A stretch of DNA of 64,000 nt from NCBI RefSeq assembly GCF_000337795.1, contig NZ_AOLP01000014.1, forward strand, positions 1 through 64,000. Reading direction: 5' to 3'. The DNA is from Haloferax denitrificans ATCC 35960. Lineage in GTDB: Archaea; Halobacteriota; Halobacteria; Halobacteriales; Haloferacaceae. Every line of letters begins with the position of its first letter. The stretch's first letter is position 1. Both the position numbers and the translations under genes were made by a program. Shown in pieces: positions 15,363 to 24,013 of the stretch. The notes beneath the pieces are model-generated. The model did not search any database and was not told where the DNA came from. It worked only from the letters and a program-made list of their open reading frames with translations.

Positions 15363-16918
15363 TTGGCGTCACCCACGGGCGGTTCCGCGTCGGTCGCGTC
15401 GGCGTCGGGGCGTTCGCCGGCCATGAGCAGGCCGATCTCTTCTTCGGTGGTGTTGCGTGGGTCTACGATGTCCATGAGTTCGCCGTCGTGCATGACGCCG
15501 AGGCGGTCCGAGAGGCCCTGCACCTCGTCGAGCTTCGAGGAGACGAGGAGAACCGCCTTCCCCTCCGCTCGGAGGTCCAAGAGCCGCTCGTGGATGAACT
15601 CCATCGCGCCGATGTCCACGCCGCGGGTCGGGTGGGTGGCGACGACGAGGTCCGGTTCGCGTTCGAACTCGCGGCCGACGATGAACTTCTGTTGGTTGCC
15701 GCCGGAGAAGGACTCCGCGTCGGCGTCGGCGTGCGGCGGTCGAACGTCGTACTCGTCGATGATTCGCTCCGCGTGGTCGCGCGCGTCGGACCAGTGTATC
15801 CGGCCGTCGGCGGCGAACGTCGGGCTGTGCTGGCTCCCGAGGATGCCGTTTTGGACGAGGTCGAAGTCCATCACGAGCCCGCGCTCGTGTCGGTCCTCGG
15901 GGATGTACGCCATCCCGTCGTCGATGCGGGAGCGACGCGAGGCGTCGGTGACGTCCCGGCCCTTGTAGGAAATCGAGCCCTCCGTCGGCGTCCGCAGGCC
16001 GGTGATGGCTTCGACCAACTGCGACTGGCCGTTGCCGTCGACGCCGGCGACGCCGAACACCTCGCCCTCGCGGATGTCGAACGACACGTCGGAGACGGCG
16101 GGGATGCCGCGGTTGTCCTCCGCCGAGAGGTTCCGCACCGCGAGCACCTCGTCGCCCGGCTCCTGCGGTTCGGCCTTCGGTTCGAGGAGGACCTCGCGGC
16201 CGACCATCAGCTCGGCGAGTTCCTCGTTGGAGGTCTCGTCAGCCTTGACGGTGCCGACGTTCTTCCCGTTTCGGAGGACGGTGATGTCGTCGGCGGCGTG
16301 CATCGCCTCCCCGAGCTTGTGGCTGATGAAGATAATCGTCTTCCCCTGTGCGGTCAGCTCCTCGAAGACGCGGAACAGCTCTTCGACCTCCTGCGGGGTG
16401 AGGACCGCGGTGGGCTCGTCCAGAATGAGGATGTCCGCCCCGCGGTAGAGTGCTTTCAGAATCTCGACGCGCTGTTGAACGCCGACGCTCACGTCCTCGA
16501 TGGCGTCGTCGGGGTCCACGTCGAATCCGTATCGGTTCGAGAGGTCGATGACCTCTTGGCGCGCGCGCTCCCGGTCGACGGTCGTGCCGAACCACTTGCG
16601 CGGTTCGTTGCCGAGGACGATGTTCTCGGCGACCGTCATGGGGTCGACCAGCATGAAGTGCTGGTGAATCATACCGATTCCGGCGTCGATAGCGTCCGCG
16701 GGGGAGTCGAAGTCCCGCGCTCTCCCGTCCACGTGGACGGTCCCCTCAGTGGGTTCGTAGAGCCCGTAGAGGATGTTCATCAACGTCGTCTTGCCGGCCC
16801 CGTTCTCTCCCAGAAGTGCGTGCACCGTGCCGCGCTCGACGGTCAGGTCCACGTCGTCGTTCGCCACGACGCCGGGGAACCGTTTTGTGATTTCGTCGAG
16901 ATGAACAGCGGTGCTCAT
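15359..16918 (-). CDS. BMP-type ABC transporter duplicated ATPase
   Basis: A 519-residue cytosolic protein with two nucleotide-binding domains, as in RbsA-type importers. Domain 1 has Walker A GENGAGKTTLM near residue 36, the signature VSVGVQQRVEIL near 143 and Walker B ILILDEPTAVL. Domain 2 has a degenerate Walker A (GVDGNGQSQL, no Lys), signature FSGGNQQKFIVG near 410 and an altered Walker B (LVVATHPTRGVDIG), typical of this subfamily, so only site 1 is likely to be fully catalytic. A TTTAAG element about 30 bases before the ATG (16,945-16,952) may be an internal promoter separate from that of the binding-protein gene. Confidence 0.93.
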   Translation of the reverse strand: MSTAVHLDEITKRFPGVVANDDVDLTVERGTVHALLGENGAGKTTLMNILYGLYEPTEGTVHVDGRARDFDSPADAIDAGIGMIHQHFMLVDPMTVAENIVLGNEPRKWFGTTVDRERARQEVIDLSNRYGFDVDPDDAIEDVSVGVQQRVEILKALYRGADILILDEPTAVLTPQEVEELFRVFEELTAQGKTIIFISHKLGEAMHAADDITVLRNGKNVGTVKADETSNEELAELMVGREVLLEPKAEPQEPGDEVLAVRNLSAEDNRGIPAVSDVSFDIREGEVFGVAGVDGNGQSQLVEAITGLRTPTEGSISYKGRDVTDASRRSRIDDGMAYIPEDRHERGLVMDFDLVQNGILGSQHSPTFAADGRIHWSDARDHAERIIDEYDVRPPHADADAESFSGGNQQKFIVGREFEREPDLVVATHPTRGVDIGAMEFIHERLLDLRAEGKAVLLVSSKLDEVQGLSDRLGVMHDGELMDIVDPRNTTEEEIGLLMAGERPDADATDAEPPVGDAK

Positions 16919-17142
16919 CTTGACCCTTTTTTCGGGGGGGTTCGCTTAAACTCGTGGGATTCGAGTCGACGCGGGAGTGGTCCACACGGAGCGTCGCGGC
17001 GGTTATCGGGGAGTTCGAACTGTTCAACCCGCGGGCATGTTCGACTACGCGCGGTGCGGAACCGGCAATATTAACTCCCTCTTCTCGGATGTCGTCGCTC
17101 GGGACGCGGCGTCGAAAGAAATGCGAGTATCGGGTCGCGGGA

Positions 17143-18273
17143 TTACTCGGGCGTCGTCGGCACGTCGATGTCGCCGGCGATGATGGCGTCGCGGGACTCC
17201 GAGAGGGCGTCCTTGACGTCCTGCGGGATTTCGGAGCCGAGCTCCGCGCCGTAGACGGCGGCGACGCCGTCCTCTTCGAGGCCGAGCGTCGTCGTGGTGC
17301 CGCCGTTGAACTCGTCGTTGACGACGTTCTCGACGGAGGTGTACACCGCCGACTCGACGCGCTTGACCATCGACGCGAGGATGACGTCGGCGTAGTTCGG
17401 CTCGGTCTGCGACTGGTCGGAGTCGACGCCGATGGCGAACTTCCCCTGCTCGCTCGCCGCCTGGAAGACGCCGAGACCGCTACCGCCGGCCGCGTGGTAG
17501 ACGATGTCCGCGCCGTTGTCGTACATCGACGTGGCGATTTCCTTCCCCTGCGCGGAGTCGGAGAACGACCCGACGTAGGCCGCGTCGACGGTGATGCTCT
17601 CGTCCGCGTGGTGGACGCCCGCCTCGAAGCCGGCTTGGAACTTGCGGATGAGTTCGGTCTCGGTGCCGCCGACGAAGCCGACGTTGCTCGAATCCGGCGT
17701 CGTCGAGCCGGCTCCGGCCGAGAACTCCTGCGTCGTGAGCAGACCGGCGAGGTAGCCGACCTGGAACGAACCCTGTTCCTCGCGGAACAGGTAGCTCGCC
17801 ACGTTGTCCTCGTCGACGACGTCGTCGACGAGCATGAAGTTCTGGTCCGAGAAGTTCGGCGCCGTCTCCTCCAGCGCGGAGCGCTGTGCGTAGCCGATAC
17901 ACGACACGAGGTCGTAGTCCGGGTTCGACGACTGTGCGAACCGGCGCTGGAACTGCGGGAACTCCTCCGCCGCCGAGGGCTGAGCCTCGTCGTAGGCGAT
18001 ACCGAGTTCGGACTCCGCCTGCTCGATGCCGCGCTTCGCGGCGTCGTTGAACGACTTGTCACCGAGACCGCCGAGCGCGTAGACCATGCCGACGTTGGCC
18101 GACGGGCCGGACGACTCGGTCGTCTGCTCGGCCGCCGTGGTCTCCTCGCCGCCGGACGACTCGGTCGTCGTCGCCGTCGTGTCTTCGCTCCCCTCGGACG
18201 GACCGCCCGTACAACCTGCGAGGCCCGCGATACCCGCGACCCCTGCCGCTTTGACAAAAGAACGTCTGTCCAT
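17143..18273 (-). CDS. BMP-family substrate-binding lipoprotein of ABC importer
   Basis: A 376-residue extracellular binding protein. MDRRSFVKAAGVAGIAGLAG followed by Cys is a Tat signal with lipobox, so it is exported folded and lipid-anchored. A Thr/Ser/Glu linker (about 25-60) follows, then the BMP (PnrA/TmpC) fold beginning NVGMVYALGGLGDKSFND. BMP proteins bind purine nucleosides or related sugars. It is first in the importer operon, separated by 225 bases from the ATPase gene. Its promoter CTTTATGCAA (18,307-18,316, minus strand) and a GGAG Shine-Dalgarno fit the ATG at 18,273. Ligand identity is inferred. Confidence 0.92.
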   Translation of the reverse strand: MDRRSFVKAAGVAGIAGLAGCTGGPSEGSEDTTATTTESSGGEETTAAEQTTESSGPSANVGMVYALGGLGDKSFNDAAKRGIEQAESELGIAYDEAQPSAAEEFPQFQRRFAQSSNPDYDLVSCIGYAQRSALEETAPNFSDQNFMLVDDVVDEDNVASYLFREEQGSFQVGYLAGLLTTQEFSAGAGSTTPDSSNVGFVGGTETELIRKFQAGFEAGVHHADESITVDAAYVGSFSDSAQGKEIATSMYDNGADIVYHAAGGSGLGVFQAASEQGKFAIGVDSDQSQTEPNYADVILASMVKRVESAVYTSVENVVNDEFNGGTTTTLGLEEDGVAAVYGAELGSEIPQDVKDALSESRDAIIAGDIDVPTTPE

Positions 18274-18495
18274 ATCTATGAACTCCTATTGAGACAGGGG
18301 CCGCGAAAATTGCATAAAGGTGTCGTTTCGCGGTTTCAGCGGCGTCGCATCACCACGTTTGCAAATCGACGGGGACGGGACCGCGGTTCACCTCTGCGGA
18401 CGTCGAACTCGCGCCGCGACGGGTCGCGCGCGCGACGGGTCGAACCCGCCTCGGTACCCGCTCAGGCGTCCTCGATTACCTGCCCCGGTGCCCCC

Positions 18496-19857
18496 TCAGG
18501 CGTCCTCGATTTCGCCCTCGACGACGGCCGTCACCTCGTCGACGAGCGCGTCCACGTCGTCGGCCTCAGCGTACACCCGGATGTAGGGCTCGGTCCCCGA
18601 CGGGCGGACCAGCGTCCACGACGCGTCGGCGAACTCCAGTCGGACGCCGTACTCGGTGTCGACCGACTCGGGGTCCATCGCGTCCGGGAGCGAGCTTTCG
18701 AGCGCCGCCATCGCCGCCCGTTTTTTCTCGTCGGGGCAGGGGACGCTCACCTTGCGGTACGGGCGCTCCGTGACCGGCTCGCGCAGGCCGGCCATGCCGG
18801 ACTCGGCGGCGAGACGGGCGATGAGCGCCGCCGAGGCGATGCCGTCTATCCACCCGCCGAACGACGGGTGGATGTGCTTCCACGGCTCGGCCGCGAACAC
18901 CACGTCGCCGCCGCCGGCGCGGGCGCTGGCGATGCCCTCGTGGAGCGCGCCGAGGCGGACGCGCTCGACGCGCCCCCCGGCCTCGCGGACCCGCTCGTCG
19001 ATGCGGCCCGAGGCGTTCGGCGTCGTGACCACGACCGGGTCGTCGGCGTCGGAGACGCGGACGTAGTGCTCGGCGACGATGGCGATGACGGTGTCCTCGT
19101 GGACGACTTCGCCGTTTCCGTCGATGATGACGATGCGGTCGGCGTCGCCGTCGTGGCCGATGCCGAAGTCGAAGTCGCCGTCGGCGACGAACGCGATGAG
19201 GTCCGCGAGCGTCTCGGGCGTCGGCTTCGACTCGCGGCCGGGGAAGTGGCCGTCTATCTGCCCGTTGAGCGTGACGACGCGCGCGCCGAGGTCGCGGAGG
19301 ACCTGCGGCGTGCCGAGCGCGGACATGCCGTTGCCGCAGTCGACGGCGACGGAGAGGCCGTCGAGGTCGGCTCCGTGCCGGCCGGCGAACTCGACGATTG
19401 CGTCGCGGTAGGCGTCGAGGACGCCGCTCGTCCCGGCCGCGCCCCAGTCGTCCCAGTCGGCCGGGGTCGCGCCCGCTTCGACCCGCGTCTCGATGTCGCG
19501 TTCGAGGTCGCGGTCGTACTCCTGTCCGTCGACGAACATCTTGATGCCGTTGTCCGTCGGGGGGTTGTGCGAGGCCGTGAGCATGACGCCGCGGCGGCCC
19601 CGCGAAGCGAACGCGAGCGCCGGCGTCGGGACGACGCCCACGCGGGTCACGTCAGCGCCCGCGGAGAGCAGACCGGCCTCGACGGCGGCGACGAGGCCCT
19701 GTCCGGTCGTGCGTCCGTCGCGGCCGACGACGAACTCGGCGGACCCGTCCGATTCGAGCGCGGCGAGGCCGGCGGCGCGGCCGACGCTGAGGGCGAGTTC
19801 CGGCGTCACTCGCTCCGTCGCGCTCCCGCGGATGCCGGCGGTGCCGAAAAGTTCCAT
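18496..19857 (-). CDS. Phosphohexomutase (phosphoglucosamine/phosphomannomutase family)
   Basis: A 453-residue alpha-D-phosphohexomutase. The phosphoserine loop TASHNPPTDNGIKMF is near residues 95-109, the Mg2+ loop GHDGDADRIV near 233, and the phosphate-binding loop RPSGTEPYIRVYAE near 420. The start MELFGTAGIRG is typical of GlmM-like archaeal enzymes. The sugar-specificity loop (AAEPWKHIHP near 325) differs from the usual GEQSGH form, so GlcN-6-P, Man-6-P or Glc-6-P cannot be chosen from sequence. It is divergent from the acylphosphatase gene and would feed surface glycan or nucleotide-sugar synthesis. Confidence 0.9.
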   Translation of the reverse strand: MELFGTAGIRGSATERVTPELALSVGRAAGLAALESDGSAEFVVGRDGRTTGQGLVAAVEAGLLSAGADVTRVGVVPTPALAFASRGRRGVMLTASHNPPTDNGIKMFVDGQEYDRDLERDIETRVEAGATPADWDDWGAAGTSGVLDAYRDAIVEFAGRHGADLDGLSVAVDCGNGMSALGTPQVLRDLGARVVTLNGQIDGHFPGRESKPTPETLADLIAFVADGDFDFGIGHDGDADRIVIIDGNGEVVHEDTVIAIVAEHYVRVSDADDPVVVTTPNASGRIDERVREAGGRVERVRLGALHEGIASARAGGGDVVFAAEPWKHIHPSFGGWIDGIASAALIARLAAESGMAGLREPVTERPYRKVSVPCPDEKKRAAMAALESSLPDAMDPESVDTEYGVRLEFADASWTLVRPSGTEPYIRVYAEADDVDALVDEVTAVVEGEIEDA

Positions 19858-20034
19858 AGTCCAGCGTTGGCGGGGTCGTACTTAGATGCTGACGGTTCGG
19901 GAGATGCGTGCGAGGCGGGCGCACGGGTCGGTGGCGGCGACGACCGCGGAGACGGTCGCTCGGGGAGCCGGCTCCCCGAGGAACCGACCGCCCGAGACAG
20001 CACGCCTTTGACGCCGGGGGACGAAGCGGGAGCC

Positions 20035-20319
20035 ATGAGCGAACACGGTCGAACTCGCGCGCACGTCTACGTCTCGGGCCACGTCCAAGGCGTCTACTAC
20101 CGGGCGACGACCCGCGACACCGCCCGCGACCGCGGCGTCGACGGGTGGGTGAAAAACCTCGCCGACGGCCGCGTCGAGGCCGTCTTCGAGGGCCCCCGCG
20201 ACGACGTGGAGGCGATGGTCGAGTGGTGCCACGAGGGGAGTCCGATGGCGACCGTCGAGGACGTGGACGTCACCTACGAGGAGCCGGACGGCGAGACCGG
20301 CTTCCGCGTCGAGCGCTGA
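20035..20319 (+). CDS. acyP: Acylphosphatase
   Basis: A 94-residue enzyme hydrolysing acyl phosphates such as carbamoyl or 1,3-bisphosphoglyceryl phosphate. The active loop VSGHVQGVYYRATTRD holds the catalytic Arg (about residue 22), and GWVKNLADGRVE holds the catalytic Asn (about 40). A very long open frame runs through from 16,954, but the ATG at 20,035 gives the normal family length. The C-terminal strand FRVER is complete. It is monocistronic, divergent from the phosphohexomutase gene. Confidence 0.93.
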   Translation: MSEHGRTRAHVYVSGHVQGVYYRATTRDTARDRGVDGWVKNLADGRVEAVFEGPRDDVEAMVEWCHEGSPMATVEDVDVTYEEPDGETGFRVER

Positions 20320-20395
20320 CGGGAACCCGACAACCGACCGATAACATCAACGAGACGGCCAAATCGTTCAAGCGGGGTTCGGGGGACCTGTCCCC

Positions 20396-20635
20396 ATGCG
20401 CTTTCGGAACGACACGCGGGGAATCGGCGTCGCCAGACTGTTTTTTTCGCTCGTGACGAGCGTCGGACTCGGCCTCGCGGCGGGCACCGCGTTTCTCATC
20501 GTCCGCGGGCCGTTTTTCGCCGGGCCGTCGCTCGCCCCGTTTCCGATGATGGCGGCGCTCGCGGTCTTCATCGTCGGCATCGTCGTGCTCATGTGGGGGT
20601 CGACGCGGCTGTTCGGCGTCGGAACCGGCGCGTGA
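20396..20635 (+). CDS. Small two-helix membrane protein
   Basis: A 79-residue protein with a basic N-terminus (MRFRNDTRGIGVAR), one hydrophobic helix over about residues 15-37 and a second over about 50-70. I do not recognise a family. Both hydrophobic stretches are rich in Gly, Leu and Val, and the short loop between them (RGPFFAGPSLAPF) is uncharged apart from one Arg. The codon pattern is native. It is convergent with the next gene (14-base gap). A role cannot be assigned. Confidence 0.7.
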   Translation: MRFRNDTRGIGVARLFFSLVTSVGLGLAAGTAFLIVRGPFFAGPSLAPFPMMAALAVFIVGIVVLMWGSTRLFGVGTGA

Positions 20636-20648
20636 ACGCGGGCGCGAC

Positions 20649-21092
20649 TCACGCGGGTCGGTCGACGCCGAGTTCGGCCATCGCCCAGACCACGACGTGA
20701 GCCTCCACGAGGTCGCGTTCCTCGACCATGGGGTCGTCAGAGTCGTCGATGACGGCGCGGGCCTCGGCGAGCATGCGGTCTTCCTGTTCGGTCTGGTCGG
20801 GCTCGTCGCGGGTGCTGTTCAGAAGCGCCTCGAAGTCCTCGCGGATGCTGAAGTCCGCGCGGGCGACGTTACACCGCGAGAGCGGGTGCATGCCGAGGTC
20901 CAAGACCAACTCGGCGACGAGCTCCCAGTCGCTCTCGCAGAACTGGAGCGTCACGTCGCCGACGATGTCGCGCCACGCGATGGGCGCGGCGTTCTCCATG
21001 AGCGTCACCGCCCGCGGGGGGACCGCGATTCGGGCGACGGTCTTCGGGTCGTCGCAGAGACAGCAGGGCTGGTCCGTCCTGCCGGTGTACAT
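20649..21092 (-). CDS. Uncharacterised haloarchaeal protein with N-terminal Cys pair
   Basis: A 147-residue acidic protein. The N-terminus carries CCLCDD (residues about 10-13), with single cysteines at about 52 (LQFCESDWE) and 75 (LSRCNVAR), which together could bind one metal ion. The middle is helical and amphipathic; the C-terminal helix ends EAHVVVWAMAELGVD. No membrane segment or signal is present. I do not recognise the family. The start is about 250 bases downstream of a clear TATA box, so it may have an unusually long leader (see the 21,093-21,451 entry). Confidence 0.75.
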   Translation of the reverse strand: MYTGRTDQPCCLCDDPKTVARIAVPPRAVTLMENAAPIAWRDIVGDVTLQFCESDWELVAELVLDLGMHPLSRCNVARADFSIREDFEALLNSTRDEPDQTEQEDRMLAEARAVIDDSDDPMVEERDLVEAHVVVWAMAELGVDRPA

Positions 21093-21451
21093 ACGCGGGG
21101 TTAGGATGGGTCGCAGATGTAGCTTCGGGCCGGAGACCCGGCGCTCGAAATCGGGCGAGAACAGAGCGAAGCGCCGACCGAGGCGGACGCTCGGGGCGTG
21201 GAAACGGTCGGGTTCGAGCCCGGGGCGGGGTCGTCGAACCCGAGTAGAGGCAGCGGGAGGCGCGGCCGACTGCGTGCTGGCACTGAATCACGCATTGGGC
21301 TGGGCTGGGTATTCTGTGGTGGCGACAGTGGCCACGCCATCTATTCGATTGAACACCGTGCATAAATATCTTCTCCCCTGAGAATACCACACACTATTGT
21401 TGACTATATACTAGTGTGTTTCAATATTCTGGAGTTAGTTATGCATGATTG
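21093..21451 (-). other. Intergenic region with a minus-strand promoter and no convincing ORF
   Basis: A 359-base gap. On the minus strand a TATA-like GATATTTATGC (about 21,359-21,369) predicts initiation near 21,340. From there a GC-rich tract runs about 250 bases to the 147-residue gene. It includes short self-complementary stretches, such as GTGGC/GCCAC around 21,318-21,336. A 79-codon frame begins exactly at 21,340, but its Pro/Ser/Arg-rich, acid-poor product is unlike haloarchaeal protein. A small RNA or a long 5' leader is possible. No tRNA, SRP or RNase P signature was found. Confidence 0.4.
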
Positions 21452-22269
21452 TCAATCAGGGAGTGTCCGGCGGGAGAAAGCGACCACCGGGACGCGAATC
21501 GCCATCTCCAGTCCGACGGCGTCCGTCGGCGGGTCGCTCGGGAGCGACGCGAGGGGCCGTCGGGCCGCGGCGGCGAGAACGAGCGCGTCAAGCACGTCGT
21601 CGCGGGCCACGTCGCGGCGGAGCGTTCGGTCCAGCGTCTCGCGGTAGGCGCGCTCGGCGTCGAACTCTGACTGGTCGGTCGCGTCGGCTTCCGAACTGTC
21701 GCCGCCGTCCCCGGAGACCTCGTTTCCAGCGAACGCCGTCCTGAGTACGTCGAGGCGGCGGTCACGGCCCTCGGGCGTCGATTTCGGTTCCGAGAGGGGT
21801 TCGCCGGCGAACGCGGCGAACGCGAGTTCGGGATGGGACTCGAACACGCGCTGTCGGGCGCGCGACGATTCCCGGAGGACGGCGTCGACCTCGCGGATTT
21901 TGGGCACGAGGTGCCACGCCTGAATCGAGAGTCCCGACCCGGTCCGCTCGCGGTTCGCCGCGCTGGCCGCCTCGTGGGAGTCGGCGTCGAGGGCGGCCCT
22001 GACGGGCGCGAAAAGACGGTGGCGGCGCGGGAGCCGAGTCGCTCGCGGGCCTCGCGGTCGCACGCCCGGCGGGCGGCGTCGGGCAAGCCGATAGGGATGT
22101 CGACGAGCACTCGCGCGGCGTCGCGCTCGCGGGCGAGGTCCCAGACGGCGGCGAAGTCGGCGACGAGTCGGACCGAGAGGCCGTCGGCGGCGGCGACGGC
22201 GACGGCGCACACCCAGCCAGACCGACAGCCGTCGACGCCGACGACGGGCGAAAAGCGTCGCTGTGACAC
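21452..22269 (-). pseudogene. DUF429 protein gene with an internal frameshift
   Basis: The first 86 codons from the ATG at 22,269 read as a good DUF429 N-terminus (VVGVDGCRSGWVCAVAVAAADG, in parts, then ARVLVDIPIGLPDAARRACD and RLGSRAATVF). The frame then turns to Pro/Ser/Arg noise. The -1 frame picks up at once with APVRAALDADSHEAASAANR and runs to a normal stop at 21,452. The switch falls at a TTTT run (plus-strand AAAA at 22,011-22,014); one extra T restores VFFAPVRAAL. DUF429 proteins have an RNase H-like fold and unknown function. It is either a mutated gene or a homopolymer sequencing error. Confidence 0.82.
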
Positions 22270-22308
22270 GAGTCGAGCTACGTCGTCGAGCGAGAGAAAA
22301 CCCAGGGG

Positions 22309-22986
22309 CTAGGAGTCGAGGACCACGGCCGTCAGCCGTCGACAGGAGTCGCGGAGTTCGCCGAGCGTCACGTCGATACTCGCGTCGAGCGAGACGAGCA
22401 GTTTCACGCCGTCGTCGAGCGGCACCCTGACGATGAGCACGTCGTCGATGGCGAACGCGACGAGTTCCGGCGTCCCCACCGGCAGGTCTTCGAGCGGCTG
22501 GTCGATGGCCTCCTCGTTCGTGAGCGTCGCAACGAGCGTCTTGACGGTGTCCTCGTCGTAGCGGTCGAGAAGCGACTGCCCGAAGAACCGAATCCGCGTC
22601 TGAACCGGCTCGCACCACGCAATCGCCCGGAGCGCGTCCCCGTACGCGTCCTGTAACTCGGAAGACAGTTCCGGCGCGGGGAACTCGCCCGCTTCGACGA
22701 CGGTAACGTCCGCCTCCCGGTCGAGCGCGACGCGTTCGTAGGCGAGTTCGCCGAGGTCCGTCAGCCCGTAGAGCCTCCCTTTCTGCTGTGACTCCGGCAC
22801 CAACAGTTCGACGATGCCCCGCTCCCGAAGTTCGGAGAGCGCCCGGGACACGTGCGGCTGTGCGAGGTCGGTCTCGGCGGCGATTCGGGAGGGAAGTCCC
22901 GAACCGTGTTCCGAGAGATACCGACAGACGGCCAGCCGGTACCGTGAACTCGCAATGTACCCCGCGGAATCCCACGTCTCGGTCAT
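22309..22986 (-). CDS. Winged-helix transcription regulator
   Basis: A 225-residue DNA-binding protein from the ATG at 22,986 (MTETWDSAGYIASSRYRLAV); the open frame extends 86 codons further upstream, but that part is not protein-like. The winged helix spans about residues 15-90, with the recognition helix in DLAQPHVSRALSELRERGIV and wing RLYGLTDLGELA. The C-terminal domain (about 105-225) contains IRFFGQSLLDRYDEDTVKTL, a pattern I recall from haloarchaeal HTH regulators that respond to unknown signals. It is divergent from the DoxX gene across a 300-base region rich in GTAACC half-sites. Confidence 0.85.
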   Translation of the reverse strand: MTETWDSAGYIASSRYRLAVCRYLSEHGSGLPSRIAAETDLAQPHVSRALSELRERGIVELLVPESQQKGRLYGLTDLGELAYERVALDREADVTVVEAGEFPAPELSSELQDAYGDALRAIAWCEPVQTRIRFFGQSLLDRYDEDTVKTLVATLTNEEAIDQPLEDLPVGTPELVAFAIDDVLIVRVPLDDGVKLLVSLDASIDVTLGELRDSCRRLTAVVLDS

Positions 22987-23293
22987 AAATGAGACTCTCC
23001 GCTGGTCGTTTTCATCATGATTGACACGTCCCGTGATGATATGCAGTGCCAAGCGGGGTATATCTTTCGAGGGTCGGACAATACTACCATATACGTACCA
23101 TATATGCGTTGAGAACGAAACGACTGGGCACCCTATCGCCTCAGATGAGACGAAGTCGGCACCGGTTGAATGTACTTGTCCAGACGTGTGAATCCCCGAG
23201 TGACGCCCGTGTAACCGGATACCCGAACGGTTACCCGGTAACACTCATATCAGCAAACGTATATATCGGTTCGGCCTCGTACCAGGTAACGCA
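22987..23293. promoter_or_regulatory. Divergent intergenic region with GTAACCG inverted repeats
   Basis: A 307-base region between the regulator and the DoxX operon with no gene. It has an inverted repeat GTAACCG (23,211-23,217) and CGGTTAC (23,228-23,234), an overlapping palindrome GTTACCCGGTAAC (23,230-23,242) and another GGTAAC half-site just before the start (23,284-23,289). Together these look like an operator array just upstream of the DoxX TATA box. Confidence 0.5.
23260..23266 (+). promoter_or_regulatory. TATA box of the DoxX/leader ORF transcript
   Basis: TATATAT at this position predicts a start near 23,288-23,292, directly before the ATG of the 21-codon ORF at 23,294, which would be read leaderless. 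Confidence 0.6.
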
Positions 23294-23359
23294 ATGTTAG
23301 TAGTACTCCGGACGACGGACCGCCACACGACCACCGCCGCGACGGAGGTGCCGAGATGA
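23294..23359 (+). CDS. Possible 21-residue leader ORF coupled to DoxX
   Basis: ATG at 23,294 opens a 21-codon frame (MLVVLRTTDRHTTTAATEVPR) whose TGA overlaps the DoxX ATG (ATGA). A TATA box about 30 bases upstream puts this ATG at the 5' end of the mRNA. It could be a leader peptide that lets ribosomes reach doxX, or chance. No homology is known to me. The product is Thr-rich and basic, unlike typical haloarchaeal protein. Confidence 0.35.
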   Translation: MLVVLRTTDRHTTTAATEVPR

Positions 23360-23787
23360 GCGTCGCGCTCCAGTTCGCCTCCCCGGGCGCGGACGTCGCG
23401 TTCCTCCTCGCGCGCGTCCTCTTCGGCGCGGTGCTCGCGTTCATGGGGCTCAACCACTTCCTGAACCTCGACCACATGACCGGCTACGCGGAGATGAAGG
23501 GCCTGCCGGCACCCCGCCTCGGCGTCGTCGTCTCCGGCGGGATGCTCGTCTTCGGCGGGCTCGGTATCGTCCTCGGCGTCTTCCCCGCGCTCGCCGCCGG
23601 TGCCGTCGCCGTCTTCCTCGTGGTCGGGACGCCGGTGTTCCACAACTTCTGGGCGGTCCCCGAGGACCAACAGGAGTCCGAGATGACCGGCTTCCTGAAG
23701 AACGTCGTCATGCTCGGCGGCGCGCTCGTCTTCCTCGCGCTCAGCGGGACGACGTGGTCCTACGCCATCGGCCTGACGCTGTTCTAA
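23356..23787 (+). CDS. DoxX family membrane protein
   Basis: A 143-residue integral membrane protein with four hydrophobic helices (about 12-35, 55-75, 80-100, 115-140). The pattern LLARVLFGAVLAFMGLNHFL at the first helix and MKGLPAPRLGVVVSGGMLVFGG before the second is typical of DoxX-family quinone-linked or redox-associated subunits. It precedes a flavin reductase gene on the same strand by 226 bases. The divergent winged-helix regulator and the palindromic sites suggest it is regulated. Its precise role is unknown. Confidence 0.88.
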   Translation: MSVALQFASPGADVAFLLARVLFGAVLAFMGLNHFLNLDHMTGYAEMKGLPAPRLGVVVSGGMLVFGGLGIVLGVFPALAAGAVAVFLVVGTPVFHNFWAVPEDQQESEMTGFLKNVVMLGGALVFLALSGTTWSYAIGLTLF

Positions 23788-24013
23788 CCCCGCCGACGGG
23801 GCCGCGGCGCGAGTTCCGACACGAACCCGACAGAACACCCGAACCGACGCCGACACCGAACCGACACCAACACCCGAGCCGACGCTCTCCCACAGATTCA
23901 TCGGCCTCCGAACCCACCACACATCCATTCGTGACCGACGCAATACCGGATTCGACACGCCCTCGTCGCCTGCCGAGTAGCCGACCGCGCCCGCCCGCGG
24001 AGGCGAGTCGCTG

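Noticed and set aside
16954-20319. A 1121-codon open frame ending in acylphosphatase
   Set aside because: Only the last 94 codons are real (ATG at 20,035); the rest is antisense to the binding-protein and phosphohexomutase genes.
21205-21245. T-arm-like GGTTCGAGCCCGG suggesting a tRNA
   Set aside because: The stem does not pair over five bases and no matching acceptor, D-arm or anticodon arm can be drawn around it.
21101-21340. A 79-codon minus-strand ORF starting at a predicted transcription start
   Set aside because: Pro/Ser/Arg-rich with almost no Asp or Glu, atypical codons, and no recognisable motif; kept only as a possible RNA region.
22005-22020. Programmed -1 frameshifting as explanation of the DUF429 gene
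   Set aside because: No canonical slippery heptamer or downstream structure is evident; a simple one-base indel in a T run explains it better.
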